NCBI RefSeq assembly: GCF_000421225.1
Contig: NZ_ATWL01000007.1
Location: forward strand, 1-64,000
Origin: Ruania albidiflava DSM 18029
GTDB taxonomy: Bacteria; Actinomycetota; Actinomycetes; Actinomycetales; Beutenbergiaceae
Direction of reading: 5' to 3'
Length of the DNA stretch: 64,000 bases
Shown: in pieces, positions 61,664 through 64,000 of the stretch
Numbering within the stretch: position 1 is the stretch's first letter
Layout: each line of letters begins with the position of its first letter
Program-made: the position numbers and the translations under genes
Notes under the pieces: generated by a model
Databases searched by the model: none
What the model was told of the DNA's origin: nothing
Seen by the model: only the letters and a program-made list of their open reading frames with translations

Positions 61664-61821
61664 CTTTGCACCTTGGGGCAAGTGCCGGGGCGCCGGCGGC
61701 TGGGGACCTCTCCCCGTGCAAGCAGGTTCGCGGGTCAGGTCGGCAACTTTCGGCAACCGGCGGGCGCGTGCGAGGTCGCCGCCTAGGCTCGGGGTGGTTT
61801 CGCGAGCAGAGAGGACGCGCA

Positions 61822-62988
61822 GTGACGCGAGAGGTCAGACTGGGAATCGTGGGCTACGGGGCCCAGGGGTCGGTGTACGCGCAGATGATCGCCGGCGGGC
61901 AGGTGCCGGGAATGACGCTCGGTGCGATCGCGGACCGGAACCCGGCGCGTCGGGAGGTGGTGGCCCGCGAGCACCCGGACACGCCGCTGCACGAGGGACA
62001 CGAGGAGCTGATCGCCGGCGGGCAGGTAGATGCGGTGATCACCACGCTGCCGCACTACGACCACCCGGCGGTGGCGATAGCGGCGCTGGATGCCGGGCTG
62101 CACGTGCTGGTGGAGAAGCCCGCCGCGGTCTACACCAAGCAGGTCCGCGAGCTGATCGAGGCTGCCGAGGCGAAGCCGGAGCTGACGTTCGCCATCATGT
62201 TCAACCAGCGCACCAACCCGCTGTACCGGCGGATCAAGGAGATCATCGACGCTGGGGAGATCGGTGCGATCCGGCGCAGCACCTGGACGATCACCACCTG
62301 GTGGCGCCCGCAGGGCTACTACGAGCAGTCCGCCTGGCGGGCCACATGGGGCGGTGAGGGCGGGGGAGTGCTGGTGAACCAGGCGCCGCACCAGCTCGAC
62401 CTGTGGCAGTGGATCTGCGGGGTGCCGAAGTCCGTGTTCGCCAAGGCCGGGTTCGGCTTCCGCCGGGACATCGCCGTGGAGGACGAGGTCACCGCCGTGG
62501 CCGACTACGGCGACGGTGTGACCGGTGTGTTCATCACCGCCACCCACGACCTCGTCGGCACCGACAGGTTCGAGATCCTCGGCGACCGGGGCAAGATTGT
62601 GGTCGACGGGTCGAGCGTGGCCACCGTGACCCGGCTCAGCCAGGACGAGGTGGACATCTCGGCGTCGATCGCCCCCGAGGACGTGCGCAAGATGTTCCGC
62701 GGCGAGATGCATCTGGAGCAGTACCAGGAGACTGAGGAGATCTCCTTCGACTCCGCCTGGGGCTCTCAGCACGGGGAGGTGCTGCGCAACTTCGCCGCAC
62801 ACATCCTCGACGGCGAACCTCTCCTGGCTCCCGGAGCGGACGGGATGCACGGGGTCCGGTTGGCCAACGCCATCCACCTGTCCGCCTGGCTCGGCAAGGA
62901 GGTCCCGATCGACTTCGACGAGGAGCTCTACCTGGCTGAGCTGAACCAGCGGATCCGGGCGGAAGGAACGTTCCCCGAGCGGAGCTGA
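61822..62988 (+). CDS. Gfo/Idh/MocA-family oxidoreductase
   Basis: 388 residues. 'LGIVGYGAQGSVYAQMIAGG' is the NAD(P) loop, 'VLVEKPAAVYTKQV' the EKP motif and 'GGGVLVNQAPHQLDLWQWICG' contains the catalytic His (NQAPHQLD). It is closer to the sugar/inositol dehydrogenase-type subfamily than the member at 44821. Substrates are typically inositols, glucosides or their keto forms. GTG 61822 is used because the sequence upstream is not conserved. It appears to be a single-gene unit, 158 bp from the divergent YbjQ gene. Confidence 0.92.
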   Translation: MTREVRLGIVGYGAQGSVYAQMIAGGQVPGMTLGAIADRNPARREVVAREHPDTPLHEGHEELIAGGQVDAVITTLPHYDHPAVAIAALDAGLHVLVEKPAAVYTKQVRELIEAAEAKPELTFAIMFNQRTNPLYRRIKEIIDAGEIGAIRRSTWTITTWWRPQGYYEQSAWRATWGGEGGGVLVNQAPHQLDLWQWICGVPKSVFAKAGFGFRRDIAVEDEVTAVADYGDGVTGVFITATHDLVGTDRFEILGDRGKIVVDGSSVATVTRLSQDEVDISASIAPEDVRKMFRGEMHLEQYQETEEISFDSAWGSQHGEVLRNFAAHILDGEPLLAPGADGMHGVRLANAIHLSAWLGKEVPIDFDEELYLAELNQRIRAEGTFPERS

Positions 62989-63011
62989 CCGATGGCGAGG
63001 ATGGCACCATC

Positions 63012-63125
63012 GTGCCGTGGCCACATGTAGCGCTCCTCCTGCCCGGGCTGCCGCTGGCTGCCATGGCCGCCGGCTGGCTGCTCAGCCGCTCCCGCCTGCC
63101 GGTCCGCCGCCGCGTGGCGAGCTGA
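63012..63125 (+). CDS. Possible 37-residue membrane peptide
   Basis: A GTG-started frame codes for a hydrophobic segment 'HVALLLPGLPLAAMAAGWLL' followed by a basic end 'SRSRLPVRRRVAS', the profile of a single-pass small membrane protein. It fits the gap between the oxidoreductase and the flavoprotein. There is no clear ribosome-binding site and I recognise no family, so it may be chance. Confidence 0.25.
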   Translation: MPWPHVALLLPGLPLAAMAAGWLLSRSRLPVRRRVAS

Positions 63126-63195
63126 GCTCCCAAGTGGCCGACCTCCCGTTCCCGCGTGACGATCGAGGGGTGAGCACACGACGAAGGGAAGGGCC

Positions 63196-64000
63196 ATGAC
63201 CGAGCGAGCAGACGTCGTCGTGATCGGGATGGGGCCGGGCGGGGAGCACCTCGCTGGCGAGCTGGCTGCCGACGGGCTGGACGTGGTGGGCATCGAGGCG
63301 AACCTGGTCGGCGGGGAGTGCCCCTACTACGGCTGCATCCCGACGAAGATGATGATCCGGTCGGCTGACGCGCTCGCCGAGGCACGGCGGGTGAACGAGG
63401 TGGCCGGCCAGGCCGAGGTGCACCCGGACCTGTCCCCGGTCGCCACCCGCATTCGCGACGAGGCCACCACCGACTGGGACGACTCCGTAGCCGCCGACCG
63501 GTTCGTGAGCCAGGGCGGGCGGCTGGTGCGCGGCCATGGCCGCCTCCTTGCCCCACGCACGGTGCAGGTAGGTGGCGAACAGATCCACACACGCCGCGCC
63601 GTCGTGCTGAACACCGGCACCGCCCCGGCGATCCCGCCGATCCCGGGCCTGGAGGACGTGCCCTACTGGACCAACCGGGACGCGGTCCGCGCCACCACCG
63701 CCCCGGAGTCGATGGTGGTGCTCGGCGGCGGGCCGATCGGGGCGGAGCTCGCGCAGGCGTTCGCCCGGTTCGGCACCCAGGTCACTGTGGTGGAGATGGC
63801 CGACCGATTGCTGCCCGGGGAGGAGCCCGCGGCGAGCGAGGTGCTCGCCGAGGTGTTCCGGGTCGAGGGCATCGAGGTGCTCACCGGTGACGGCGCATCC
63901 TCCGTGCGTAGCGACGGCGAGGTGCTCACGGTGATGGTCGGTGAGCGGGAGCTGCACGCGGAGCGGCTACTGGTGGCCGCCGGCCGGGACCTGGGACTGG
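63196..64000 (+). CDS. FAD-dependent pyridine-nucleotide disulfide oxidoreductase (partial)
   Basis: The first 268 residues are present; the gene runs off the window end. 'DVVVIGMGPGGEHLAGELAADGLDVVGIEAN' is the FAD loop, 'GGECPYYGCIPTKMMIRSAD' holds the CxxxxC redox disulfide, and 'SMVVLGGGPIGAELAQAFARFGTQVTVVEMADRLLP' is the NAD(P) domain. This pattern belongs to dihydrolipoamide dehydrogenase, mercuric reductase and mycothione reductase relatives. 'ECPYYGC' replaces the usual 'TCLNVGC', as in the actinobacterial orphan subgroup. Substrate is unknown. The AAGGGAAGGG before ATG 63196 is a good ribosome-binding site. Confidence 0.9.
   Translation, partial: MTERADVVVIGMGPGGEHLAGELAADGLDVVGIEANLVGGECPYYGCIPTKMMIRSADALAEARRVNEVAGQAEVHPDLSPVATRIRDEATTDWDDSVAADRFVSQGGRLVRGHGRLLAPRTVQVGGEQIHTRRAVVLNTGTAPAIPPIPGLEDVPYWTNRDAVRATTAPESMVVLGGGPIGAELAQAFARFGTQVTVVEMADRLLPGEEPAASEVLAEVFRVEGIEVLTGDGASSVRSDGEVLTVMVGERELHAERLLVAAGRDLGL

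Overview
The window is about 70 % G+C, uses GTG starts often, has many ATGA/GTGA gene overlaps and several likely leaderless promoters. Its gene content (CE1758/CE1759-type flavin pair, DUF6318 lipoprotein, actinobacterial Hut enzymes, 7Fe ferredoxin) fits an actinobacterium, most likely of the order Micrococcales. Genus and species cannot be settled from the sequence alone. No rRNA, tRNA, CRISPR array, transposase or integrase was seen, so it reads as ordinary chromosome rich in transport and catabolic genes.

Layout. 0.1-9.6 kb is a housekeeping and accessory mix: HEAT-repeat protein, DUF4442 hotdog protein, SurA-like lipoprotein, DUF2975 membrane protein with its XRE partner, PPOX enzyme, bile-acid-type Na+ symporter, an orphan beta-class DNA methyltransferase, a class V aminotransferase, a SAM methyltransferase divergent from a TetR regulator, a coiled-coil protein and a ribokinase. 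9.6-12.7 kb holds an FMN reductase/luciferase-like monooxygenase pair divergent from a MarR regulator, then a Phd/PIN toxin-antitoxin pair. 12.7-18.4 kb is a complete histidine-utilisation set (hutG divergent from hutU-hutI-hutH).

18.5-23.7 kb is a compact set: glycosyltransferase, then four overlapping genes for an extended SDR, an MBL hydrolase, a PaaK/F390-like adenylating enzyme and a KAS III-type condensing enzyme. It resembles, without matching, the OleA/C/D logic of olefin and beta-lactone pathways. Two 50-bp copies of one imperfect palindrome bound it, one at each end. 23.9-27.7 kb has an AbiEi-like/nuclease-fold protein, an MFS carrier and two exported proteins of lower G+C. 27.8-32.1 kb is an iron-siderophore ABC importer behind a DtxR/IdeR-type box. 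32.2-35.4 kb pairs a GH15 hydrolase with glucose-6-phosphate dehydrogenase. 35.5-38.6 kb is a divergon with a 7Fe ferredoxin, a SufR-like Cys-rich regulator, cupins and a DUF2249-cupin fusion.

38.7-51.4 kb is a large catabolic divergon: a carbohydrate-type ABC importer and a GMC oxidoreductase on the minus strand; a LacI regulator, Gfo/Idh/MocA enzyme, CoA-transferase, enoyl-CoA hydratase, aldehyde dehydrogenase and second GMC enzyme on the plus strand. Three identical palindromes in the shared intergenic region look like LacI operators. 51.6-56.3 kb is an SsuABC-like importer linked to a formylglycine sulfatase, but its PadR regulator has an in-frame stop and its ATPase is frameshifted at a G7 run. 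56.4-64.0 kb holds two MFS carriers, a deaminase, a decayed ArsR-like remnant, DUF488 and pirin genes, a YbjQ protein with a low-complexity tail, a Gfo/Idh/MocA oxidoreductase, and a disulfide flavoprotein cut by the window end.
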